A stretch of DNA of 60,000 nucleotides, taken from Cryptomeria japonica. Lineage: Eukaryota; Streptophyta; Pinopsida; Cupressales; Cupressaceae. The DNA lies in NCBI RefSeq assembly GCF_030272615.1, contig NC_081414.1, forward strand, positions 526,549,137 through 526,609,136. The letters run 5' to 3'. A model generated the notes under the pieces. It had not been told where the DNA came from. It saw only the letters and a program-made list of their open reading frames with translations, and searched no databases. Below are positions 24,495 to 35,615 of the stretch, in pieces; the first letter of the stretch is position 1; every line of letters begins with the position of its first letter. The position numbers were made by a program, and so were the translations under genes.

Positions 24495-24620
24495 AGAATT
24501 GCACATCTGAAACCCATAATAGCACATATTATTCACATAATTGCACATATGATTCATAAAATTGTGCATATGATTCACATAATTGCACATATGATTCATG
24601 TTTTAGCGCATATGACTCTA
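24495..24620. repeat. Minisatellite, ATTGCACATATGATTCA motif
   Basis: A 22-25 bp unit is repeated about five times, ending in TTTTAGCGCATATGACT, which links it to the E1 array at 8640-8815. Confidence 0.8.
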
Positions 24621-26021
24621 AATGCATATTTGAGGAAAAATGAAGGAAATAAGGGGTAAATGCACCCAGTTTTGAGCAAAGACTTGAAAATAGGTAAAAC
24701 ACACTCCAGAAGGTGTAGAAGAAATAAAATAACACTAATAAAACATTCTAAACAATAATAAAACATTCTAAGAGATTTTAACAAAGTTACATGATCATAA
24801 CTACACTCAAAAGTCCACAGGAAGGTACCTAGCTCCCATATTAGCAAAGAGAGATGCAATAGTGCAATTATAGATACAAGGAAGCAATACAAAGGCCTTC
24901 CAAACCCTCTAATATGTCTTAATTATCTCACAAGGAAGGATAACTATAAATTGCAACTAACGGGTGGACAATCCTAAACTCTCGACAGTCATAATTTCAT
25001 CTCAAAGTAACACATACAATCACATGACCTGGGAGATGATAGAATACATTTAGGGAAATACAAACAAAAACTCAAATATTAAGGATTACAATAATAACAC
25101 AAGGATCTATGAACAAGATCAAAACAAAGAAAGATACAGGGAAGCCATTCCCGGTAGTCACATCCAAAATTCCAAAAATCAATTCCAATGTCAAATACCT
25201 TCCTCTAAATATTTCCAACTTAAAAAATATATTTTTAAAATCAATTCTAAATTCCCCAAACAATCTTTCAAACAAAACCAGAAGAAAAACTTGAACAAAC
25301 ACAATGTAGGCAATTTCTTTCCAGAAATCAAATTCGAAGAACGAAGAAGCCAACCTGGAAATCACAATCCAATAATGGTAGATTTGAAGAAGAGAAACAA
25401 TCCAACACTTTAAGCAATCTAATCTTCAATCAAGATCCAAACCAAATCGAAAATCCAATTCCAAAATTTTGCCAGATGATCAACCCAACAACATTCTCAG
25501 AAAGCCATATAAATAAAAATTGAACCTCCAAAGTATAGAAAAATTGCAACCGATTAGAAAATTTGGAAAAAAAATATAATATACCTACCATACATAGTTT
25601 CGAGGAAAATATTATTTATTAATATTATTTACTTACCATTCAAAAATAACCAATCAAATGCAACGGTAGGTAGACTTAATATTATTTTTGTTTATACAAA
25701 CAAGACTAATGTAATAATAAATCAAATCCCACTAACAAATAAATAAATAAAAGGTTTGTACAAATAGAAACTAATTAATAAATAAATATAAAAGCATATC
25801 CATAATTAAACATAAATATTAAATAATTAATAAACCGATGAATAGATTAAAAAACAATAAATAATTAGATAAATAAATAAGTAATTCAATTAAACAATAA
25901 ATCAAACAAATCAAATAGATTAATTAAATTAGTCTCAATCAAATAAATACAAATGTCCACAATAAATAATTATAAAATAATTAATTAATCAAATAAATAA
26001 ATGATAGTCATACTATAGAAT

Positions 26022-27030
26022 TGTTGGTAAACAGATTTGTCACTGTGATTGTCTACTTGAAATTGACCATGTTTGCCTGAATTGCAGTGACAACCGTGCC
26101 AACAATTGGAGAGATTGTGGTGAGGCCACAATCTTCCTCTACATTTGAGAGGGGCAACTCCCTTGTATGATGGGGGTATTTGGTATTTTGTGTACTTTTA
26201 ATCTAAAAGTACAAAAAGGAGAGAAAACTAAACTAAAACAAGGTGAATAACAGAAACCTCAATGACAGACATATGAATACACACTGAGATTCCACAGCTG
26301 ATAACAAATTACAAAGGTGTTTTTAGCACATAGTAAGTTTGATATGCAACAATGAAAGAAGGATAACAAATCTCAACATACAAAGAAATGAGTTATCTTA
26401 CCACATTCAAATCAGGATACCAGGGTATGATTGTGCTTCATTAATTACATTGATTACAAATGGTTTGCACAAATACATAAAGGGATCACTAATTCAACAT
26501 ATGATAAATTAGAAATAACAACATATGAGTACATTTAGAACAAACAAATCAAAATGCATCCCTTTATTATCCTTTTTAAAATGTACAAATTCAAAAGCCC
26601 TTAAGTACAAAGTGTCAAACAAAAAACCATTACAATTCTCTCTGAATTTCTCCAGATTTTCCCCTCTATCAGAGTCTTCCCTTTACAATACACAAGCCTT
26701 GTATTTATAGGCTACCAACCCATAACTACGTATAATAACCACCTAGTGTAATCACTTAGGATAACTACCTATGAGAACTACTTAAAATAACTACCTAACT
26801 TAATCACTTGGGATAACTACCCTTTTTGGAGACAAGTTAGTATTTACCTAACTTTTACAAACATTAGATCCAAATTCTAACTTTAGTTATATTAGTGACA
26901 TAAATAAGTAATTAGATAAACATGCAAGTATTGTTTTGATGAAATATGCAAGTCACTTCATTTTAGATTTTTAAAATTATGTTTAATTTATTATCTGTAC
27001 TAATATCTCATTTTAATTTTGTTTTTTTAG
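26022..27030. other. AT-rich segment with palindromes, no gene seen
   Basis: It opens with an imperfect inverted repeat (26022-26106; TGTTGG..TTTGTCACTG against CAGTGACAA..CCAACA) and a 23-bp palindrome (26113-26135). A minus-strand TATA-like TATAAATACAAGG is near 26690-26710. Short ACTACCT repeats lie at 26720-26820. It may be a decayed LTR or the upstream part of the gene fragment at 27031. Confidence 0.4.
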
Positions 27031-27989
27031 GGTACCCCCTTCGCGTCTAGGGCTCGTCCTAAGAAAAAGAATTCCTCGAAGACGCCAAAACGTAGGAAGA
27101 AGGTAATTGAACACATTTTTAGTTGTACAATTGTTTGAAAATGTTGAAATCAAGTATTAGTTGGGGTTTGTAGATTGATTAGTTTTTTTTGTCTATTTTA
27201 CATGTACAGCGGCCATTGAGCTATGTGGATTTGTTGAATGCACCTGATTCGCCTGTGGATCAAGAGAGGGCGGAGGTATGTATCTCTACTTTATTTTCTT
27301 GATTTCATGATTATATGCATGCATACATGTGAACTTGTGATATATTATAATCTTATAATTTTTTCATATAGGAAATATCCATAGCTATTTCATCAATGGT
27401 GAACCCTCCTCCATGCACTGGAGAAGTATCTCAGGATCTGGTACACTTTTTTTTTATATGTAAAATTAATTGTTTTTAACCTACAATACTTATCATTATA
27501 TTAATTGTATTTAATCTTTGAACATTTTTTGTATAGGTAATAGTGACAGTTTCTCCATCGATGTTGAGCCATCCTCAGTCCATTGGAAAAGAATCTCAGG
27601 CATAGGTACGTCATTGTTCTCTATATTATAGCTTTTAAGTGTTTTTGATATATTTATGTTAGTACATTGTATTAATTGTACATTTAAACTACAATAGACC
27701 CCTTCGCGGTACAACCATAACATGGACCCATTTAAGTATGTCATGAAGAAAACTCCTAAGAGTGAGAAGGAGAGGAGAGCAAAGACATTAGCTCCTAGAT
27801 CAGCCGATGAGATAATCTACATTTCAATTGCAAAGGAATTATAGTTAAATGCATAGTTATGTTGTTAATTATGAGCTATTTTCTACAAAATAATTCTAAC
27901 TTGGCTTTTGAATTGTGGTTTTGCAACCATCTACAAAGCCGTGTACTGCATCGAAGAGGCTTGATTTTGATGATCCACCACAAGTTTAG
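27031..27989 (+). pseudogene. 3' part of a spliced plus-strand gene, basic protein of unknown function
   Basis: Six exon-like blocks are bounded by good GT/AG signals and whole-codon lengths: 27031-27102 (GTPFASRARPKKKNSS..), 27210-27275 (RPLSYVDLLNAPDSPVDQE..), 27372-27440, 27537-27605, 27698-27844 (TPSRYNHNMDPFKYVMKKTP..) and 27927-27989 (PSTKPCTASKRLDFDDPPQV, stop). All exons keep the same phase. The first is very basic and nuclear-signal-like. Exons 3 and 4 are both 23 codons and share SM..P....GE.SQ, so one is probably a duplicate. TAG codons end exons 4 and 5, and the last acceptor reads TTTTGCAA where AG is expected, so the copy is dead. Upstream exons were not found. The family is not recognised; it may be the second gene of the transposon carrying 31371-34287, or a captured host gene. 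Confidence 0.5.
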
Positions 27990-28127
27990 GATCATATAGT
28001 GTTAGTTTTGGTCATAGAATGACCAATACATGTAGATATATTCTACATTTTTATTGTATATCGATTTGGACATGGCATATGCCACATTTTTGTAATACTT
28101 ATATTGACTTGGCAGACATGCCTTTTA

Positions 28128-28149
28128 TATATATATATATATATATATG
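28128..28149. repeat. (AT)n microsatellite
   Basis: About eleven uninterrupted AT dinucleotides. Confidence 0.9.
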
Positions 28150-28184
28150 TCAATATTTGATCCAATAAATGTGTACTGAGTCCA

Positions 28185-28490
28185 TTATTTTGTATTCGTT
28201 GTATTTGGTGGTTGTCTTTTTATACATTTAATTGATCATTTGCCTATGTAATCAACAATATGAATATAAACAACAAAAATATATGATATTAAACATTGCA
28301 ATCGTGGAATATGATTTGATAAAATTTCTAAAACGTTGAGTTAGCCTTACAAAACTCCTTGTATTCAGTTCATTACTATGTATTCATTGTATTTGGTGGC
28401 TGTCCTTTTATAAATTTAAATGAATATTTGCATATGTAATCAATAATATGAATATAAACAACAAAAATCGACAATATGAATATAAACAAC
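28185..28490. repeat. Direct repeat of about 190 bp, two copies
   Basis: GTATTCGTTGTATTTGGTGG..AATATGAATATAAACAACAAAAAT at 28192-28282 recurs at 28382-28468, with a third short ATATGAATATAAACAACAA at 28475-28493, just before the large tandem array. Confidence 0.75.
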
Positions 28491-28534
28491 AATTGTGTTT
28501 GGTGCGAGAGCACCCTCACGCTCGCAATGGTCAA

Positions 28535-30800
28535 ATTTTGTTTGTCGTGTGCACAAACTGACGTCACAAGCGCGTCCAGGTGGGCAAGTTTACACTAGGC
28601 ATGCCCTTGTCGTGCATCCCAAAGCGCTAGAATGTCAAGTCATACCATACCAATGTGATCTCTCAAGTGCCTTGAGTCCAAAAAATTGTCAAAATTTGAC
28701 AGACTATTTTTTCAAATCCATGACACATATGGTCAATCCATTTGAACCCGTGGGGTTGCATGAGGCTCCTCTACAATGGCCTATCTTGGTTTTTGACAAC
28801 TCGAACCCATTTTAAATTGGTAGCATTTTTTTGATTGCTGCAAAAACCGTTAGTTGCATGCAATGCAAAGTTGTAGGATTGGCTATAATTAATTCGGCTC
28901 GTCATGTGCACAAACCGACATCACGAGAGCATCTGGGTGGGAAATTTTATGCTAGGCATGCCCCTGTCATGCATCTCAAAGTGCCAGAACGTCGAGAGTC
29001 ATACCGTACTAGTGTGATCTCTCAGGTGCCCTGAGTCCAAAAAATTGTCAAAATTTGACGGATTGTTTCTTCAAATCCAGGACACATATGGTTGATCTGT
29101 TTGAACCCATGGGGTTGCGTGAGGCTCCTCTACAATGTCCTATCTCATTTTTTGATGACTCGGAGCCATTTTTAATTGGTAGCATTTTTTCGCCTGTTGC
29201 AAAAACTGTCAATTGCATGCAATGCAAAGTTACAAGATTGGCTAGAATTGATTTGGTTCGTCGTGTGCACAAACTGACATCATGAGCATGTCTGGGTGGG
29301 AATTTTTATGCTAGACATGTCCTTGTCATGCATCCCAAAGCGTTGGAACATTGAGAGTCATACCGTACTAGGGCGATCTCTCATGTGCCCTGAGTCCAAA
29401 AAACTGTCAAAATTTGACAGACTGTTTCTTCAAATCCAAGACACATATGGTTAATCTGTTTGAATCCGTGGGGTCATGTGAGACTCCTCTACAATGGCCT
29501 ATCTTGGTTTTTGACGACTCGGAGCCATTTTCAATTGGTAGCATTTTTTCGCCTGCTGCAAAAATCGTCAGTTGCATGCAATGCAAAGTTGCAAGATTGG
29601 CTAGAATTGATTCAGTTCATTCATGTGCACAAACCAATGTCACGAGTGCATCTCGGTGGGAAATTTTATGCTAGGCATGCCCCTGTCATGCATCCCAAAG
29701 CGTCGGAACATCGATTCATACTGTACCAAGGCGATCTCTCAAGTGCCATGAGTCTATAAAATTGTCAAAATTTGATGGACTATTTCTTCCAATCTAGAAC
29801 ACATGTGGTTGATCCGTTTGAACCCATGGGGTCGTGTGAGGCTCCTCTACAATATACTATCTCAGTTTTTGATGACTCTGAGCCATTTTCAATTGGTAGC
29901 ATTTTTTCGCCTGCTGCAAAAATCGTTATTGCATGCAATGCAAAGTTGCAAGATTGGCTTGAATTGATTTGGTTCGTCGTGTGCACAAACCGATGTCATG
30001 AGCATGTCTGGGTGGGAAGGTTTATGCTAGGCATGCCCCTATCCTGCATCCCAAAGTGCAAAAATTTTGAGAGTCATACCGTACGGGGGCGATCTCTCAA
30101 GTGCCATGAGTCCAAAAATTGTCACAATTTCATGGACTATTTCTTCCAATCCAGGTCACATATGGTCGATCCGTTTGAACCTATGGGGTTGCGTGAGGCT
30201 CCTCTACAATGGCCTATCTCGGTTTTTGATGACTCGGAGCCATTTTCAATTGGTAGCATTTTTTTTGCCTACTGCAAAAATCATCAATTGCATGCAATGC
30301 AAAGTTGCAGGATTGGCTAGAATTGATTCGGTTCGTCGTGTGCATAATCTGATGTCACAATCGCGTTTGGGTTGGCAAGTTTATGCTATGCATTCTCCTC
30401 TCGTGCATCCCAAAGCTCCAGAACTTCGAGAGTCATATCGTACCGGGGCAATCTCTCAAGTGCCCTGAGTCAAAAAAATTGTTAAAATTTGACGGACTGT
30501 TTCTTCAAATCTAGGACACATGGTCGATCTGTTTGAGCCTGTGGGGTCATGTGAGGCTCATCTATAATGTCCTATCTTGGTTTTTGATGACTCGAAGCCA
30601 TTTTCAATTGGTAGCATTTTTTTGCCTGCTGAAAAAACTGTTAGTTGCATGCAATGCAAAGTTGCAGGATTGGCTAGAATTGATTTGGTTCATCGTGTAC
30701 ACAAACCAACGTCACAAGCGCATTCAGGTGGGCAGTTTTATGCTAGGCATGTCCTTGTCATACATACCAAAGCACCAGAACATTGAGAGTCATACCCTAC
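28535..30800. repeat. Satellite-like tandem array, monomer about 359 bp, about 6.3 copies
   Basis: The anchor TTGCATGCAATGCAAAGTT falls at 28854 (one-base variant), 29213, 29572, 29929, 30288 and 30645, giving spacings of 359, 359, 357, 359 and 357. Each unit also holds CGTGTGCACAAAC, GGCATGCCCCTGTC, a GATCTCTCAAGTGCC block, AAATTGTCAAAATTTGAC and TGAGGCTCCTCTACAATG. The units are more GC-rich than the flanks and diverged by substitutions. Long frames in all readings are a by-product of the repeat and are not genes. Confidence 0.93.
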
Positions 30801-31064
30801 CAACACAATGTAGAAGTTGCTTGACAACTTTTTTGATAATTTTTTTGACAACAATGACAATTTTCGCTCAAATTGTATCTAGTCTCAATCTATGACCCCT
30901 ATGACCCGATAATGACTCAAATAGTTCTCCATGATTATACAAGAATCAAGAATTCTCATGATTGACTAAGGACACATCACATATACTCAAAACATAGTCA
31001 GAAAACATTGACACACAAAATAGTCACAAAACATTGTCACATATTATTCAAAAATTTGCCTCTA

Positions 31065-31310
31065 AATATGGTCAAATCAGCTCTCGGCTATTTGATTATA
31101 CAAAAAAATGTCTTACAAATCATCTCATGGGATTTTATACAAAATTTGGCATTACAATATGTGTGATTCAACTCATCGCCATTTTAATATACAAAATTTG
31201 GCATGTACATATGTACAAATCAGCTCATTGCCATTTTAATATACAAAATTATTCCCCTAAACATGTAAAAATCAGCTAATGGGCATTTATATATACAAAA
31301 AATGAATATA
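31065..31310. repeat. Tandem repeat, about 45-57 bp unit, five copies
   Basis: AAATCAGCTCATNGCCATTTTAATATACAAAATT-like units start near 31073, 31117, 31160, 31214 and 31269, just beyond the 3' end of the transposase-like gene. Confidence 0.7.
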
Positions 31311-31370
31311 GAACAATTCATCAACGATTTATACAAAATTCTCAAAATCATTCTACTCTAAACCGTAGAA

Positions 31371-34287
31371 TCAATCAAGTGAGCCTTCAAGATCGGCTCT
31401 AACCCGTATTGTGTCAAGTATTGCCTCGTGGTCAAATTCATGAACTTTCCATAAAATCTTGTTATGAGGTCTACCACGATACTTCATCAAATGAATATTT
31501 GTTGCAACAACAAGGTTAGAGAAATGATGAATATGTCTGTGTGTTTCAAAGTCCTCGAACAACCAAACATCAGAATTTTTGATAGGGTATCTCCGAAGCC
31601 ATGTTCCTGTCATGACAACAAACCCTATTGGGTACTCAATACCCTCTCCGTCAATGATTGTGGTTGTCAATTTTATTTTTGGCTCAACACAATGACACAA
31701 ATAGTAATATGTTCCTTCTTCATTGTTCTCTTCTACAACAACTGCATACACATGACCTGGATTTTATAAAGTGTTAATTAATACCAAAAATAAAGTATGA
31801 TGTACAACAAAATGAACCAAAAAGAATACTTGCAAAAAAATTAACTCAAAAAATCACCTAAATCCACTAGGTCAGATACATTGTCAAAATCCACTAATGT
31901 CTCCATCTAGCTCAATTGTAGTTCTTTGGGAATTTGATATGAATCAATGGGAACCAACGGTCTACAAGACCATTTGTCAACCCACTCTTGTGATTCACAT
32001 TCTTACCACAAACAATACATGCATGAAGAGAAAAAACATACCATCTGTCTTGTATAAATTACCATTGAACTTGAATTTGAACTCATAAATGAGTGCATGT
32101 CACTCGATCCTACAACTGTACAACAATCTAGATAGTTTTCAATGTTAGATTCAATGATCAACCAAAAATATCTATGAACCATTGACGTACCTAAATTACT
32201 TGGACCCATTGTAGTTTTACACCATCGCACAATTGTTTCTGCATCTATCAACTCAACACCACCTTCATACTTCAATTCTTCTCTAGATAGGGCTCTTTTC
32301 ACACATGCTTCTGCACCATCTTTCTATCCCTTATCATGTCTAGCCTTAGTGAAATTCCAAAAATGTTGTACACCACTTGTCATATGCATCCTTGTCAACC
32401 AATAAAACATCCTTGCATTTTTGAATTGTGCGGTGCAATTATCTGACCATATTAAGTATTGGTTGTATCATATGTTCCTTTCCCTTAAACTATCATAGAA
32501 AACTTTAAAACATCCTTGTACAAACTTTGATGAATGAGTATGATCATCACTTATGTAGAAGTGATACTCTCTTACAACCTTTCTATCCTCCTTTGTGCTA
32601 TCATCTGCATGCATGAATGCTATGTGTACAAAACTAGAAACTTGTGTAGAGTGATAATACATAGATTGCACTTCATTTTGAGGTTGTAGTGTATAATTTT
32701 CAGCGAAATCGATAGATACAATGGTGCCAAGAGGAAATGTGTCCTTACATTACTTGAATTTCTCATCTAACCATCGAGCTCTATATGTATGCATTATGTA
32801 CTCATAAACTAGTTTCTCTTGAAACATTTTCATAAATTTAGCTACACATATATCATTTTTTACTAGCTCACATCTCTTCAAATCTTTTCCATCTTTAACT
32901 CCATATGTGATTGTCTTGTATTTTCTGAAAGAAACTAGTTTTGTACCAATTTCATGTGTGCTCTCCAAATGTATGCATCTTGGTAAACGTTGCAAACCAC
33001 CACATATAGCACAAGAACCTTCCAAACAAGGCATCTTATAATAAATGCAACCATCATGTCTATTACATAGCACACTTGAAATAAATTCTCTTACCAACTT
33101 AGGAGGTGCTTGTATATTGCATTCCTACAAAACATCGTTAGTATGCAAAGTAAAACAAATATGACGAAAAATATCATAGTGCATGGAAAATTCAATATGC
33201 AGCATACAACAACACATGATGCGTACATGATTAATCTTAATATAAAAAAGTTTTTCCATTTCAAAAAATCTTTGAGAAATTCTTATTTGAAGAAACATTT
33301 GAAGGAATCTTTCATAAAATTTAGTTTGAGTCATATCCAAATAGTGTTTGACATGTGGCTCAAGATTTGTAGACCCAATTCTCCTTCTAACAACATCTCT
33401 TTGGTTGGGCGAAACTCTTGTGTTGTCATGCCAAAACTTATCAATTAATGTTCTTAGTGCATAAACAACAACCTTGTCTTTGTGTGGTAGTCTACCCGAG
33501 AATTCCCAAAGAGAATTATTGTTAGGTTCCTCTATTTTTTCCCACCTCTTTAATGCTTTACTTAATGTTGTTCTACTAACTTTTAATGACTTACTTGTTT
33601 TGCTTATCAAACGATATTTTTTTTATTTTGTTGCTCATTATGGTTGATGTAATGACACGTTGAGTAGCATTAGAATCTTTAGTACGTGATTTTGAACCAA
33701 TAGCTTGATATGAATCAAATAGATTTCTCACAATAGTTATTTCACTGTTACTTTCAAATGATCTTAGGCCTAGAATTTTCATTCTCTCTAAAATTCAAAT
33801 TTTTAATCATTTAAACAATTAATTGATAACTTGCGGTTTGATTTAAGTTTTCAAAGTAGTTTTTCCATATTCTTTTAACCATTCTCCTACAAGTTCGTTC
33901 ATTCATTTTATTGGGCATTGGCTTCAATATATTCTCATCAATGTCAATTAGATACTTTGGTTTCCTACGAATGATTCTAGGAGGTGTTAACATCGGTGCA
34001 TTATGTACATTCAATTCATCAAATAGAGAAGATGTATGTTCATCATTTAATTGATTATTCAATGTGGTATCTTCTTCAATTGCATTAGGTTCATACGGTA
34101 AATCAAATTTCTCTTCTTCAATTGTATTAGGTGCATTATGTTCGTTTGGTAAATTGAATTGAGATGTTGAGGATGACATACCTTCTTCTCCCATTGTTCT
34201 TATGTCACGTAATTTCTTCATGCGTTGCCTTTGTCTTTCTTTTTCAACCTCTCATTGTTCCATCGTTCCTCGCTTGTTCTTTCCCAT
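31371..34287 (-). pseudogene. Transposase-like gene (HTH plus D..D.. core), interrupted
   Basis: From ATG 34287 (MGKNKRGTMEQ) the minus strand encodes: a basic N-terminus and an acidic linker; a helix-turn-helix-like segment near 33600-33550 (SKSLKVSRTTLSKALKRW); a Cys-rich part (33030-32960, CLEGSCAICGG); then a catalytic-looking core with SIDFAENYTLQPQ (about 32730-32690), IWSDNCTAQFKN (about 32460-32420) and a downstream HDKG..DGAEACVKRALS (about 32335-32285). The C-terminal domain is 31751-31371 (YAVVVEENNEEGTYYYL, WLRRYPIKNSDVWLFEDF). The D..D..D/E order and the SDNC-QFK motif resemble a widespread group of transposase-derived proteins in plants and animals. I do not assign a superfamily. 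Breaks: TGA near 34255 (former CGA likely), a shift in an A-run near 33620, a likely intron 33226-33126, and another break between about 32042 and 31757. Confidence 0.65.
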
Positions 34288-34599
34288 GGTTGATATCGAT
34301 TGTCATAAATAGATTCATATTACATATTTATGTAAACAAAAGTTCATAAACAAACAAATAACCATAAATATGCATCTTATCACTATTTTTTGGAATCAAA
34401 CTATTAAACAATCACAATACTATTGACAAAACTAATAAGAACAACAATTCAATCATTTGAAATCATGCAAAAACAAACAATTCACTTACTTCTATATATA
34501 AAATAGTGATAGAAGTGCAGACACAGTTCTAGTGGGGCCTTCAATGACCTCAAAAACTTCTTTTGAGGTCGTTGAGGCTCTTGGCCAACTAAAACTATG

Positions 34600-34885
34600 T
34601 CTATGTACCGCGTACGCGACATTAATAACCGCATGCACGCTATTAGTCTAGAAAATGTTGGCAAGCCCAACGGTATTTTTTTTTCCCATTTCATACTAAT
34701 AAGTAGCACATACGCGCTCCTAAGCCTAAAAAATGTTATCGAAGGGTAGCGAATAATGGGCTTAGTATCCCGTACGTGCTTACAAGTAATAAGTACCACG
34801 TATGCGCTCCTACACCTTAAAAAATCTATGGCAGGGCAGTGAACTAATAGGTTTAGTACCCCGTACGCGCTACTAGTAGTAGAAA
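34600..34885. repeat. GTACGCG-rich repeats of 80-90 bp, about three copies
   Basis: Units starting near 34632, 34710 and 34800 share TACGCGCTCCTAAGCCT-AAAAAATGTT-like order and alternate with CCCGTACGCGC on the other arm (34610, 34770, 34861). They lie upstream of the transposase-like gene and stop at the GA tract, so they could be the subterminal region of that transposon. Confidence 0.6.
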
Positions 34886-34895
34886 AAATGTGAAT

Positions 34896-34906
34896 GAAAA
34901 GGGAGG

Positions 34907-34993
<87 letters not shown>

Positions 34994-35092
34994 AGACTAG
35001 GGGGGAGGGAGAGAGGAGTGGGGGTGAAAGGGAAAGAGGGAGAGAGTGAGAGAAGAAGGAGGGGGGAGGGAGAGGAGAGGGGAGGAGGGAGA

Positions 35093-35138
<46 letters not shown>

Positions 35139-35378
35139 AGGGAAGGTAGAGAGAGGGAGGCAGAGAAGAGGGGGGAGGGAGGGAGAGAAGAATGGGTATG
35201 GAGGAAGAGAGAGGGAGAGTAGGGGAGGGAGAGAGAAGGAAGGAAGGAGGGAGAGGGACAGAGGGACAGAGAGAGAGGGGGGAGGGATGGAGGGAGGGAG
35301 AGGTAGAGGGAGGGGAGGGAGAGGGAGAAGAAGGGGTATGGAGGAAGGGAGAGAGAGAGAGAGAGAGGGGAGAGTAGG

Positions 35379-35462
<84 letters not shown>
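34896..35462. repeat. Purine tract with long (GA)n runs, 567 bp
   Basis: The plus strand is almost only A and G, including uninterrupted (GA)n near 34911-34984, 35098-35134 and 35375-35460, and G-rich blocks such as GGGGGGGGGAGAC. Frames read through it (Ser/Leu/Pro or Arg/Glu/Gly strings) are artefacts. Confidence 0.97.
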
Positions 35463-35615
35463 ATCTAAGGGGTCATAGGGTGTCCTAAGGGGTCATATGA
35501 CACTAAATTATCCCTTAGCACACCATAGGACCTATAACGACACCAAATAGTGTCCTAAGGGGTCATAGAACACCATATGACCGTTTAGAACACCATATGG
35601 TGTCATTATGGGTCA
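35463..35615. repeat. Short interspersed repeats GGGGTCATA / CACCATATG
   Basis: CTAAGGGGTCATAG and ACACCATATGNNC alternate several times, partly as inverted copies (CACCATATGGTGTC is a palindrome). Element C is inserted at its right edge. Confidence 0.7.

Larger units (their letters stand above)
22612..26021 (+). repeat. E2: LTR-like copy related to E1
   Basis: It starts TGTAATGCCCGCCAAAATAC, a typical LTR opening. It contains a 47-56 bp tandem repeat (23580-23785), a GCACATATGATTCA minisatellite (24495-24620), a TATAAATA box (25508-25515) and an AT-rich tail, in the same order as E1. Its right side is cut at 26021/26022 by the next sequence. No PPT or PBS could be fixed next to it, so calling it a true LTR is inference. 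Coding-like frames here are shadows of AT-rich DNA. Confidence 0.45.

Noticed and set aside
28535-30800. CRISPR-like repeat array
   Set aside because: Units are contiguous 359-bp monomers without spacers in plant nuclear DNA.
28495-30895. Several frames of 70-180 codons on both strands in the 359-bp array
   Set aside because: The monomer length is not a multiple of three and the frames drift from copy to copy; the repeat explains them.
26022-30946. TGTTGG..ATACA bounded by AGAAT on both sides as one large insertion
   Set aside because: The terminal match is only three bases and a 5-base duplication over 5 kb can occur by chance; there is no PBS, PPT or second LTR.
33788-33830. Intron in the transposase-like gene between its first two coding blocks
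   Set aside because: GT..AG borders exist, but 43 bases is shorter than normal plant introns; an indel-bearing break is as likely.
34997-35478. Long open frames through the GA tract (Ser/Leu/Pro-rich or Arg/Glu-rich proteins)
   Set aside because: They are translations of a dinucleotide repeat with no stop codons possible in most frames; there is no coding evidence.
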